NCBI GenBank assembly: GCA_003024785.1
Contig: PUQB01000054.1
Coordinates: 157,291 to 221,290 of the forward strand
From: Selaginella tamariscina
Taxonomy: Eukaryota; Streptophyta; Lycopodiopsida; Selaginellales; Selaginellaceae
Reading direction: 5' to 3'
DNA: 64,000 nt
The notes under the pieces were generated by a model, which was given only the letters and a program-made list of their open reading frames with translations, was not told the DNA's origin and searched no databases. Positions 47,583-61,677 of the stretch are shown piece after piece (positions within the stretch are counted from its first letter, which is position 1; every line of letters begins with the position of its first letter). Both the position numbers and the translations under genes were made by a program.

Positions 47583-48843
47583 TCACTTAGATAACGATTT
47601 GCATTGAAGAAATTATTCTCCTTCGATAGTGTCATAATTGTGATTCTTTAATATTAAATTTAAAAAATATTTATTCTATAGCAATAGTGAGATAATTTAA
47701 TTTTAAAAATAAGACATAGTAACATCAATATTGATTCAAGTTAATATTAAATTTAGAAAATGTTTATTCTAAAAGTGGATTTATTTAATTTAAAAAATAG
47801 AAGACAATAATAAATACTGATTCATATTTTTAATTTTGGTGTGAATTAAATTCTCATGTGAATATTCAATAATTTCACAAACTTGCATTTTCTTAACTAA
47901 TATAAATTTTTAGAAAGGTCTAGTTCACATTAATTAAAATACAACAAAATCAAGTAATTAATTTATATAAATATAGAAAAATAACTTATTAATTAGTATT
48001 TAAGCACTAAATTAATTATAACAATAAGTACTCATGGTGTTATTACTTTCATTTAATATAAAACTCATGTTATAACTTTAAAATAAATTTAGTTAGTATT
48101 AAATAATTAAATTTGAGAATTTGAACTACAATAATGCTAAGGTCGTCGGAAAGGCTCCCTTGGAAGAGAAATATACTTTTGTATTACACATATTTAATGC
48201 CAATACATATACATATATTTGTGACATCTACATACACATGTGTGTGTGTGTAATAGCACATAAGAGTAAAAATCTTACTGTAACAATATATTTTTCATTT
48301 ATACTTTATAATAAGGAAGAGAAGAAAAAAATGCATTAGTATTAATAACCAGGTTAAATATTTATTGATTAATAAGTTATGTACTAGAATTCATTTAACT
48401 AATTAAACGAGGTGGTAGGTCATTGTTCGAATATAATTTTTATATTGTGAAAATGCTAATAATATTCTGGGGCACTACTAATCGAAGATGCAGGTGTGTG
48501 TGTGTTGAGAGACCCGATATTCTCCAGTCACCAGAACCTCACTGTCCGCGTCACTGTAACCATGAACTTTGCTTTGCGAATATTCTCTCGATCCTCTCAG
48601 GGCGCGCCATGGTATCCGGTTCACAAATATATTAGGAATGTACATGGGGGTGAAGATTACATCTCAAATAGCTGAGTCACCTTGCGTACCAGCTCCGAAT
48701 GTATCTGTATGGAGCAATACGTGGATATACAGTAATACATATATCTTTTTATGCATGCAGACAGAGGGCTACATATTTGTTCATATGGATGAGATATGTA
48801 GTACTGCATTGCCAGCATTTATTCACATATATGATACTAGTAA
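46249..48843. other. AT-rich intergenic region
   Basis: No gene is supported. A GT microsatellite of about 17 units lies at 47546-47580. Short GC-richer patches at 46400-46480, 46600-46690 and 48500-48620 look exon-like (the last holds several Cys/His codons) but cannot be assigned. The region lies downstream of the ZIP gene. Confidence 0.5.
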
Positions 48844-49926
48844 TTAAGCCCATATTCCGATGACAGACATCAACAGAGCTCCTGCAAGGAGTGCGGCATA
48901 GCCAACAACTTGACGAGGGATGCTTCGGAAGAAGTCCTTATTTAGGAAATCTGTTGCAATCAAGTCCACGAGCGCCATGTAAACAAGAATCCCAGATGAC
49001 ACAGCATCGAATATTCCCTGTATGATCAGTGAGTTTATATCGTGTTCATTGTATCCTGACGCTATGCCTATCCCTATTGCGATTCCCGCTGGTGTTGTGA
49101 AGCTGAAGAAGAAGGCCATGATAGCTTGCGCTCTCATTGTAAAGTCCCCCTGCCAAAAAGAGTTATGTGTATATACACACGCACATATCACTTACGAGGG
49201 AAATGCAGCCTCCCAAAGCCATTCCTTCAAAGAACTGGTGGAAACACAAGGCAGCAATAAGTGGTCTAATGGTGCAGGGGCTCTTCAAAACTCCCACTCC
49301 AATGCCTATTACCACCGAATGTGTTATGATTCCAAGCTCCAAAACCTGTTCGTTTAAGTCATATATAATGTTGTATTACACACACAAACAAGTCTACAAC
49401 ACACCTGGGCAATGACTTTGTTGCGTAGTTGCGTGCTGACAGGGAGGTCATCAGGATGGGAATGTGAATGCGTGTGAGTGGTAGCAGCAACAACAGTATG
49501 AGTGGTTGTAGGAAGCTCGTCGTCGTGTGTTTTGGCGGCATTGAGGCGAGAGTAGTATGTCATGCCGATAGTATCAAGGCAGAGAGTGCAAACAGTGGAC
49601 AGCATGGCAATTAAGCCGGCAAAGGGGAACTTCCCCCACGGCATCTCAGGCAAGCAGGAACTAGCTAGATTGGTGAAAGCCTCTGGTAGGATGTGTACAA
49701 AGCCAGTGGCAAGTATGATCCCGGCAGAGAAGCATCTCCCGGCAAAGAATAACTTGCCATCCGTGAATCCTTTGACAAGCAGAGGTGTAGCCACTCCCAG
49801 AACCGAAGACACAAGGATGGCAGTGAGTGCCCCGATGTTCAAACGTAGTGCCGCCTCAGTGTCCACACATGAAGAAAGCTTGGCAGCACAGTCAGCCATC
49901 TGCACTAAGCGTTTAGCGTTTTGCAT
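48844..49926 (-). CDS. ZIP family zinc/iron transporter
   Basis: A plasma- or vacuolar-membrane divalent-metal transporter of the ZIP/IRT family (Zn2+, Fe2+, Mn2+ as usual substrates). Three exons, all phase 0 with GT-AG borders: 49926-49405, 49345-49196 and 49149-48844, giving 325 residues. The family averages about 350, and the N-terminal signal segment seems short. Motifs: the first helices with [20 protein letters not shown], a cytosolic His-rich loop ([11 protein letters not shown]) before exon 2, [11 protein letters not shown] with the metal-binding His in helix IV, and [18 protein letters not shown] in helix V. The last exon ends [10 protein letters not shown], the usual membrane-embedded C terminus. 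The frame is intact. The exact substrate cannot be told from sequence. Confidence 0.92.
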
Positions 49927-51123
49927 GGAGTATTACTGTTAATTTATAATACATTGCTATTAACACTTTTCTAGTATATAATAATGGGAACGTGGAGACA
50001 TAAGCTTTCTCGTGGTGGGTAGCTCTTGGGGAAGCACTCAGCCAGTCGGGCGTATCATATCTAAATATCTTACGTACCTCACCAAGCTGACTTTTGCAAG
50101 TTGATATGTTTACATGCCTTCTTCTGACCCATATGCGCCCCAAATGAAGGAAAACTATGTTTTTACATGCAACAAGTGAGGAGGTGAGGAGCTACTGCAA
50201 TAGCGGGCCCCCATATGTAGAGAGAGAATTAGATATGTGAAGATTACATGCCTGGAATTAAGGCATGGTTCAGGTTAGTTTAAATTTTACATCTTTTTAC
50301 TCTACTCAGTGCCTCGAGTGTGGAATTTATGAGTTAAACATCCCCACGGATAATGAAAGTGTCCACAATGTATTACTTACATTTTCATCAGGTTTAAGTT
50401 TTAAATTCTTAATTTATTGTTTATTAATTTAAATTTAATTATATAATTAATTTAATTCTTTATGCAAGTTAAATGACATTTAAATGTAAGCACAGATCTC
50501 TTATTACCTTTGCAACTAAGATAGCACTCAGCACTTTTCTACTCTCCGCATCCTTTCAAAACCAGTACAATAAGTACCAGGCTGGGGGCCAAGCCTGTTG
50601 GATGGCACCTACCAGATCCTTCCCAAGCTCGATGGAGGCGCATCAACGGACGCTTGGTAAGAAGCTCTATGTTTCCGTAACAATACTCAGTGTGTTTATA
50701 GATTGTGGGCAGAGCAGCTCTACTCCGAGGGTAGCATGGGGCTGTTAACTGTTCTGCTACCTTCTCTCGTGCCGATGTTCAAGGGTGAGAGCCCAGACAG
50801 CAGGGTGCAATGACTGATAAGAGGATGCTTTTAATGTTCGGCATGATGTAAGTACGGTTCAAGGTTCAATCTTGTAAATAGCTACTCTATTTGATGTTTT
50901 CTATCTACGCATACACGAGCACACGGGGGTGAAATTAGGCTGTTAAATTCTATATCACATCACTCAAGGAAGCAACGAAAAATTGACGAGATGTGTAATT
51001 AAAGACTAAATAAATAATGAAATGAAAATAATCTGTGCCTGCAATAAAGTAAAGAAGTTGATGATTGTTATTCACACACACGCACGCGCCCACACATACA
51101 CATGCACACAGAGGCTTACCATT
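49927..51123. other. Intergenic region, no gene recognised
   Basis: Upstream of the ZIP gene and downstream of the RFC gene. An open frame at 50473-50748 has no recognisable product. CA/CG-rich microsatellite near 51070-51110. Confidence 0.5.
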
Positions 51124-52102
51124 CTATTTGGCAGCAGCTACAAGAGAAACCCGTGCATGAGTAAAAGCACTCACTAGAGCTCCTAGTTGAATCTTCTCAT
51201 TGGACCATAGGCCAACCTGTACCTGTGGCACACACATTGTGTGTGTGTGTGTAGAGAGAGAGGAGAGAGAAGAGAGAGAAAGAAGAGAGAGTCGGAGAAA
51301 CGCACGAGAGTGTCAAAATATCTATTTCTAGTCCTTACTCTATATCTGCTAGAGAATTGATGAGTGCCACACGAACATCCGCAGGCATGCTAATGTTGAA
51401 GATGAACCTGAAAACGATAATACTCCGATTAGTGACTTAATTAAAATATAATTTAATTAAAAAATTAAAATATATCTCTTACGGTTGTAGCTCCTTAACA
51501 ACGTCTACAAGAGCCAATCCCTTGTTTGTTTTCAGCTGCACTATATCTGTGGGTCGTTAAGCTAAAGACTAACTAATCCACAAGCACATATGTATAAGTG
51601 TGTGGGTGTGTGCTTGTGTGCACGCACGTATGTCATACAACCACACGCACACACGGATATTTCAAAAAGGATACTGTTGTAAGCGGATTGGAATGTCTCG
51701 TTAAGTAGCCAGAATGCAACTTGTTCAATCTCTTTCGGTGTCGGGTTTCCAGTACATGCATAGACTGCTGCTTCTGTAACATGAGGCTCCGCCATTTGCG
51801 TAGACTGAAATACGGAAAAGAATTTAAAACTATTTACAATAAAACCTATACATGTATATACACAATTGTTACAGCTTCTTAGTATGATTTAAATCAGACA
51901 ATGTGGTTTGATATAAATCGTCTGAAGACAAACCTGAAGAATGTTCAACGCTTTTCGCATGTCTCCGTTAGCAAGCCTAACCATTGCAGCCAAGCCGTCT
52001 TCGGTAACATCCAGACTGTTATACACATACACATTTTTAATATATCGCAATAATATATCAATAAATGTTCTAACACACAACACACAACAGGCGCACGTGT
52101 GC

Positions 52103-52142
<40 letters not shown>

Positions 52143-52789
52143 AGAGAGAGAGAAGAGAGAGATCACCCTTCTTGGTCAATGACGAACTGGAGGCGTTCAG
52201 TGACGTGTTCAGGTTTAAGAGGCGGAAACCGAAACCTGGTACAGCGAGACTGTAGTGCAGGAATTATTTTACTCACGTAGTTGCATATTAGACAGAACCT
52301 CGTGTTCCTCGTATACTTTTTCAATAACTGCAATAAGGAGAGAAGAATATCTTTGTGTGTGTGCACACCACTTATGAAATAATAATGTCTTACTTCTCCG
52401 AAGTGAATTCTGTGCCTCTTTTGTTAGAGCATCTGCTTCATCTAGAACGATCAACTTCACATTTGCCTTCGCACTGTAAAGAAAACAATTGGTCTAATCA
52501 TATTTTATGTGTATATTACACACACACACCGAAAGAGATGCTCTGGGTACTGGCAAAGTCTGTATCTGTTGCCTGACAACGTCTATACCCCGTTCATCAG
52601 AGGCATTGAGCTCAAGAATCATGTTTTGGAACTGTGGTCCATAGAGCTTCCGAGCAACAGCAAGTATTGTGGAAGTCTTACCAGTTCCAGGAGGCCCATA
52701 AAGAAGCAAATGTGGCAGTTTGTTCTCTCCAATAAGCCTATCAACTTCCAAAACCAATGCTTCAGAATGCTGTTTGTAATATGTTACCA

Positions 52790-52835
<46 letters not shown>

Positions 52836-53384
52836 TTGTTCACGTGTTATATACTGACACATAAATACAAACCATAAAGAAGCAAATATGACAGCTTGTT
52901 CTCTCTAATCACTACTTCCCAAACTTACAAACGCACCTTATAATAAGATTTAAACATGTGTAACATATGATATCAGTGTTGTATATTGACTTAGATATAG
53001 TGGCATGTCTATTGTGATATAAGGAGAATACCAAATAAGGCGATCTTGGTTCCATACGAGAACTGCATGACGTACTTCTTGAATGCGTTTTACTATAGAT
53101 TACTTGCATTAAGATTGTCGTGTATCTTGTATCAAATAATACGGACATATTAAAGAGATTTATCTGTTCGGTATGCAATGCAATCTCTCCTCCTGCCATG
53201 TTTACTCACTTGTTTCAATGATGTCTTTGTGGGCAGCAACATCGGAGAGAGAGACAGGGCGATACTTCTCAATCCATGGACCTGATCTCTGAGAGGAAGA
53301 CAATGGCGCCTTGCCCTTCTCCGCCGCTGTAGGCACCTGCCGTGAAGAAGGCGCATCATCGATCTCCATCGCCTCTGCCCCCAT
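51124..53384 (-). CDS. RFC5: Replication factor C small subunit (RFC5 type; RFC3 in Arabidopsis naming)
   Basis: A subunit of the five-protein clamp loader that opens PCNA at primer ends during DNA replication and repair. Nine exons can be placed: 53384-53210, 52744 to about 52523, 52473-52394, 52327-52167, 52015-51934, 51804-51675, 51540-51483, 51407-51339, 51222-51124 (about 358 residues). AAA+ motifs: Walker [32 protein letters not shown], Walker [14 protein letters not shown], sensor/SRC box [14 protein letters not shown], then [28 protein letters not shown] and the C-terminal [17 protein letters not shown] 53384 fits the start; 53369 is possible. Three one-base faults break the frame: a missing G after RQQIQ (about 52562), an extra A in a five-A run before YTRNTRF (about 52317), and a missing base before NEKIQLG (about 51204). 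It is either a pseudogene or an uncorrected sequence. Confidence 0.9.
52800..52834. repeat. (CT)n(CA)n microsatellite in RFC5 intron 1
   Basis: A compound tract in intron 1, close to the exon 2 acceptor. Similar (CT)n(CA)n tracts lie at 59446-59510 and 59980-60030 in introns of the receptor kinase and at 52104-52160 in another RFC5 intron. Confidence 0.9.
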
Positions 53385-53394
53385 CACTCCTATC

Positions 53395-53407
53395 AACCCT
53401 AAACCCT
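53395..53407. promoter_or_regulatory. Telo-box in RFC5 5' region
   Basis: aaccctaaaccct lies 11 bp upstream of the start codon. The telo-box (AAACCCTAA) is known from plant genes for replication and translation, which fits an RFC subunit. Role inferred. Confidence 0.6.
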
Positions 53408-53565
53408 TAATTACAGTTAATTTTGAATGATTTGAATTGTGTAAATTTAAAATATAACGATGTATTTAAATTATAACTATAGATAAAATTTTCATAAATA
53501 GTCAATTAAATAATCTAATTTTTCATTAAAACTTTCGATGCTTTATTATTTTATATATATAAGGT

Positions 53566-53747
53566 TGTAAGATACTGTATTAGGTAACGTACCGTATATA
53601 CGCATGTGTATATACACACATGCATAGTGACACATGGGGGTGATCTGGCCCCCATGTGTCAGTGCCACGTGTCACATGTGTGCCACGTGGCAGGAGGCCT
53701 TTTGTATATAAGCAGGAGGCCTCCTGCCACGTGGCACACATGTGACA
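53566..53747 (+). repeat. 5' LTR with fold-back end
   Basis: Matches the 3' LTR up to the TATA-like tttgtatataagcag, then instead of continuing it turns back: 53717-53747 is the exact reverse complement of 53670-53700 (31 bp, loop of 16). The stem contains two ccacgtg G-box cores. Confidence 0.92.
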
Positions 53748-54077
53748 TTCATTTGCCTCTCCGTATCATCCACAAACTGATGGTTTTGGTGGAGCGATTG
53801 AATCGGACCTTCAAGGGTATGATCTCGAAGTATGTGAACTTCAATCACACAGATTGGGATTGGTATTTGCGATGTTTGAGATTTGCTTATGTAACATGCA
53901 TTTAGAGTTCGATTGGTATCTCTCCATTCAAGGCATTGTATGGATATGATCCTAAGTTGCCTAGTGAATTGGGGTTATCATCGAATCTGCCACGTGCCGA
54001 GGATGCAAAGATGTGGGCTCGACATTTCGTTGAGTACATTTGGTCATACCTTAGATGGCCCAGCTCACACAGATCCA

Positions 54078-54890
54078 ATGAAGTTACGAGCTGTTCGAGA
54101 GTTCCCTCGTCCCCGTACAGTACAGGAAGTCCAGCGTTTCTTGGGCAAGGTGCAGTACTTGGGTCGATTCATCGATCATCTCACTGATCGAACTGCCCCT
54201 CTTCGGGAGTTAGTTCATCCACAGGTATCTTTCAGGTGGACTCGCAGGTGTCAGCAGGCATTTGACCAGTTAAAAGAGTTCCTGACAACTCCACCATTGC
54301 TTCAATACCCAGATTTTACTCGTCCGTTCATTTTACGAGTAGATGCCTCAGATGTTGGTATTGGTGGTGTATTGATGCAAACTGATGCTGTGGATTCTTC
54401 AATTCGACACCCGGTGGCTTACATTAGTCGAGTACTCACGCCGGCTGAGCGGAATTATTCCACTACTGAAAAAGAATGCCTTGCTGCTGTTTGGGGTTTT
54501 GAACGACTTCATGCCTACTTACATGGGAGTGAAACACTTTTGGAGTGTGATCATGCTGCTGTCACTTCCTTATTAAAACGGAAGAATTTAGTGGGTCGCG
54601 TAGCCAGATGGGCATTACGTCTCCAGGTATATAACTTTAAGGTGGTGCACAGGCCTGGGCGAACAATGGTGGATGCGGATGCACTTTCTCGAGCACCCCT
54701 CTCCGATTCCACTTTGCCTGCTCATGCAGTAGCTGCAGCATTCGGTTTGATACAAGCCCCTCAGGTATTCGATGCCGACTTACCATCCTTGGAACAGTGG
54801 CAGGATGCTCAAAAACATGAACCATGGACGAGGCAATTACGCGATGCGTTTGCAATCCGTCTTCCGAACCTCGGTTTCGACAATATCATG
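54078..54890 (+). pseudogene. Ty3 RNase H region
   Basis: Starts after the second junction with MKLRAVREFPRPRTVQEVQR followed by FLGKVQYLGRFI, the C-terminal thumb of reverse transcriptase. RNase H follows: FILRVDASDVGIGGVLMQTD, VAYISRVLTPAERNYSTTEK, LLECDHAAVTSLLKRK, VVHRPGRTMVDADALSRAP. The frame is open to about 54890, then continues in another frame. Confidence 0.88.
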
Positions 54891-56135
54891 CTCAGTTTCG
54901 ACTTCAGGATGGTTTATTGTATTTTATTGGGACAAATCCAGAGGACAGATGGCGTTTGGCTGTACCCTCTACATATGTTCCACACCTTCTTCGAGCATAT
55001 CATGATTCACCTATTGTTGGAGGTCATCTTGGTCACCAACGAGTGTTGGAGAAGCTGCGCCGATCATTTTATTGGCCAAGCATGCGTGGTGATGTGATCA
55101 GGTATATTCAAAGCTGTCCCACTTGTCAAACTCGGAATTCCTCTACGACTCGGGCCATGGGGGTTGGAATCCATCAATGTCTCTCGCCCTTTTGAGTTAA
55201 TTGCAGTGGATTTAATGGGACCTTTTCCACGTTCTTCTCAAGGTAACCAGTACATCATTGTTGTATCTGATTATTTAACTCGATGGGTGGAGGTTGGTGC
55301 TCTTCCGGATGCAACTGCCATGTCAACAGCTTTGTTTCTGTTCGATAATGTGGTTTTGCAGCATTCTTGTCCAGAGCGGATGTTATCAGACAATGGCCCC
55401 GCTTTCATTGCAGAGGTATTCCGAGTGTTGTGTGAGAGGTTAGGGGTAAAACATTCATTTGCCTCTCCGTATCATCCACAAACTGATGGTTTGGTGGAGC
55501 GATTGAATCGGACCTTCAAGGGTATGATCTCGAAGTATGTGAACTTCAATCACACGGACTGGGATTGGTATTTGCGATGTTTGAGATTTGCTTATGTAAC
55601 AGGCATTCAGAGTTCGATTGGTATCTCTCCATTCAAGGCATTGTATGGATATGATCCTAAGTTGCCTAGTGAATTGGGGTTATCATCGAATCTGCCACGT
55701 GCCGAGGATGCAAAGATGTGGGCTCGACATTTGGATGCTGTTTTGCCTCTTCTGCGTGCAGAGTCTGCTGAACATCTTGGTCGAGCTCAAATGCGGCAGC
55801 AATCTTCTTACAATGCACGACATCAAATTCCACCAGATTTTGCTGACGGTGACTTAGTCCTGGTACGTTTTCCCAAGCTGACTGCACCTGGGCTTGCAAC
55901 TGGTTTATTACATAAGTGGCTTGGTCCCTACCGAGTACTCCGAAAGGTTGGTCCTCAGGTATATCAAGTACAGTTGGTGGGATCTCATGAGGTTGAGATA
56001 GTTCACGTGGTTCGAATGAAACGGTTTGTCGTTCGAGACTCGTTGAGTACATTTGGTCATACCTTAGATGGCCCAGCTCACACGGATCCAGGACCATCAG
56101 ATCCATCACCATCTACACAGCCGCAGAGGGGATAG
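54860..56135 (+). pseudogene. Ty3 integrase
   Basis: Zinc finger GGHLGHQRVLEKLRRSFYWP, then CPTCQTRN, in one frame (to about 55160). The core is in the original frame: FELIAVDLMGPFPRSSQ, RMLSDNGPAFIAEVF, SPYHPQTDGLVERLNRTF (D,D,E), then a GPY-like end LLHKWLGPYRVLRKVGPQVY. Two opposite frame changes, near 54870 and 55160, enclose the zinc finger. No chromodomain is present; the C terminus is SPSTQPQRG. Confidence 0.88.
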
Positions 56136-56320
56136 TGTAAGATACTGTATATTAGGTAACGTACCGTATATACGCATGTGTATATACACACATGCGTAGT
56201 GACACATGGGTGGTGATCTGGCCCCCATGTGTCAGTGCCACGTGTCACATGTGTGCCACGTGGCAGGAGGCCTCCTGTATATAAGCAGGGTTTTTGTAAA
56301 CTAATATATCTGCTCTTTCA
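56136..56320 (+). repeat. 3' LTR
   Basis: A 185-bp LTR. It contains tatatacgcatgtgtatata (self-complementary), two CACGTG boxes, a cacatgtgtg E-box and a TATA box (tgtatataagc). Confidence 0.92.
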
Positions 56321-56503
56321 AGGTCATAAGATTTTATATTATTAATATATTTATATCAAATATTTTCCCTTACTAAACATGTGAAATCACAAGAAGCAAA
56401 AGCACAATATATTGGAATTATGTGTATTTTATTGAGAGCAAAAGCACAATGTAGATGTGTAAACTTACACTTTAATATTTACCATTCTTGGGCAAAACAT
56501 ACA

Positions 56504-57864
56504 TCATGTACACCTTGAGCCCTTGTTTGCCTTGATAAACGGATGGTTCAATGCCTCCTGAGGTGTAATCCGCTTGCTAGGATCCAATCTAAGCATCCTC
56601 TCAAGGAGGTCCTTAAACTTGGGAAGAAGAAGAAGCCGCTCCTCATGAGATCCTTCAGCTTCAAGCTCTGCAATCATGTTAGTTTTTCTTCACAAGAGAA
56701 GCCATGGGCTTCCGCAGCTGCCCAGGCATCAGAAAGTCCAAGTTCTGGTTGAAAAAGTGGCCTGTGAACGCACCTTTCCTCAACATACCCTTTGAGAACG
56801 GCCCCTTAAGCTCCATGTGCAGCTTCAGCACAGCTCGTTGTTCGTCCCAGCTTTGAAGAGTATCCTGTTCGTGTAAACTCGTACAGGCAGCACCCAGCCG
56901 ACCACATATCAACTGCGTGTCCGTAAGGTGTGCATCCCAGTACAATCTCAGGTGCCCTGTAGTACCGACTCACAAGCTCCTGTGTGACCATGTTAGTGAT
57001 CTCACTCACCGGCATTGCGACTCCAAAGTCACAGAGCTTCATCACGTTCCTGTTCTTGTTCACTATGATGTTATCCGGCTTGATATCCAAGTGTAAGATC
57101 CCACACTCAGTTAAGTGCCTGAGTGCAGTCAAGAGCTGGTAAGCATACAAACGAATGGTTTTCAAATTGATACCTATGTTACGACCATATTTCTCCGTGA
57201 GCTTCCGGAGGTTCATGTCTAGAGGCTCCATTACGAGGCACAGATGTCTCCTGTACTCGAAGCTCTCTACGAGACGAACACAGTAATTCTGTCCTTTTAC
57301 CTGTTTCAGCATCTGTAACTCGGACTTAGCAGAGTTTAGCATGATATCGTTGTTGCGGGGGATCTTAATGGCGACTTCGGGAGGCTCATCTGAAGAAGGC
57401 TGTAAGTTAGTCGCTACTACAACTGTGGAGTATACACCACTTCCTACCACTCCATTCACTTTGTACTTCCCCTTGATGATCTCTCCAACTCTTACTTTGT
57501 AATAGAAGTCCTGGTCGTGCCAGTTATCGGAATTATCGTTCTTGCTCACGTTTCCAAGCAGTTCATTCTTTATAGGAGTGTCGGAAAACATGTCCCGCAT
57601 ATCCGAATTCTTAGATCTATGTCCTTCATCCTTAATTGGGGTATCGGAAAACATGTCCTTCATATCGGAATACTTAGATCTGTCCCCAATTCCATTCTCT
57701 GTGGATTTTTTTGGAGAATTGGAGAACATATCTGCACCCCCGTGTGAAGAAATTTCGCTACTACTAATGAAATCCTGACCTGCGGAGTGCTTACTTGTGG
57801 TCGATTCGTGCCGCTTGCAGCTCGCTGCATGATCGCCTTCCAGCTGCCGCTTCCCATTCGCCAT
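56504..57864 (-). pseudogene. PRP4-like protein kinase, intronless, frameshifted
   Basis: PRP4 (PRPF4B) kinases phosphorylate spliceosomal proteins in the nucleus. ATG 57864 opens MANGKRQLEGDH. A short N-terminal region with DMFSDTPI repeats stands for the several-hundred-residue RS-rich head of full PRP4. The kinase domain (about residue 140 on) has GVVGSGVYSTVVVATN, EVAIKIPRNNDIM, HLCLVMEPLDMNLRKLTEKY, catalytic loop ILHLDIKPDN, LCDFGVAMP, RYYRAPEIVLG and DMWSAGCCLYEF. It then needs two one-base corrections to reach KAGTNNELC and KLHMELKGPF, and a third (five A for four) before AELEAEGSHEERLLLLPKFK. The last part is FKDLLERMLRLDPSKRITPQ followed by EALNHPFIKA, and the stop is at 56504. No intron is visible, whereas plant PRP4 genes I know of are multi-exon, which suggests a retrocopy. 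The catalytic loop has HLD where PRP4 usually has HCD. Confidence 0.82.
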
Positions 57865-57873
57865 AGCCAGAAG

Positions 57874-57891
57874 AAACCCTAAACCTAAACC
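57874..57891. promoter_or_regulatory. Telo-box upstream of PRP4-like kinase
   Basis: aaaccctaaacctaaacc lies 10 bp 5' of the ATG. A second telo-box-like promoter element in the window. Confidence 0.5.
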
Positions 57892-58474
57892 TGAAGCTAT
57901 TATATATAATAAGTCTATAAAAATATATTTAAACCTCGATTTAGTTATCACTTTTTTACATAGATCTGCGGGTACCTACTGTGCTGTGCTCATGTAATGA
58001 AGTTGTCAGCAAAGTTAAGGGGATTTTTTTTAGGGCCAAAATCAATGGGCGGATCTTCTCTAGGTCAGTTTCGTTTGAGCTACATCAGGCAGTAAATTTG
58101 AGATATATAACTGTGTGTATCTCGAATTATAGTATGTATATACATATGTATACATATAATAAATGTTCTGTTTGATTTGCTGCATTATTCTTACATTAGA
58201 ATGTGTATGTAGATACGTATATATAGCTCTGACCAAGTAAAAGCAAGACACCTGATGTCAAAGCTCGTGCAAAAGATATATCAAGACATACATATATGCA
58301 CCTCATCTTGGTACGTCTTACCTTCTAGATATACAAGATTTAAATATTATAATATCTCCATATCGGTATCTACACACACACGGTTTAGGTATATGTATGA
58401 AGTGTTTTATACATCTGGTCTTCTCATTTTTAGCAGTTTTTTTGTTTTATATTCTCTACAGGAAGCTGACAAAC
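57892..58474. promoter_or_regulatory. Divergent intergenic region
   Basis: About 580 bp separate the starts of the PRP4-like gene (-) and the receptor kinase (+), a head-to-head layout. AT-rich with several TATA-like runs (for example, near 58130-58230). No motif could be assigned to either gene with confidence. Confidence 0.4.

Positions 58475-61677
<3,203 letters not shown>

Larger units (their letters stand above)
53566..56320 (+). mobile_element. Rearranged, non-autonomous Ty3 element
   Basis: LTR ends tgtaagatac...tctttca; flanking aggt occurs on both sides (53562-53565 and 56321-56324; five bases if the LTR's last A is counted). There is no gag, protease or reverse-transcriptase active site. 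Order: truncated 5' LTR; inverted piece of LTR; copy of integrase (53745-54027); copy of the 3' pol end (54028-54077); RNase H; integrase; 3' LTR. A polypurine run (agaggggatag) precedes the 3' LTR. The internal copies are near identical to their sources at 55451-55733 and 56041-56090, so the rearrangement is recent. Confidence 0.92.

Noticed and set aside
48481-48635. Cys/His-rich frame as a RING or RBR zinc-finger exon
   Set aside because: Cys spacing does not match a known finger and no flanking exons could be found.
53913-54027. A separate gene start at 53913
   Set aside because: This is the wrong-frame reading of the duplicated integrase piece fused to RNase H, not an independent gene.
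57517-57778. Plus-strand frames over the PRP4-like gene
   Set aside because: Antisense to the repeated DMFSDTPI segment.
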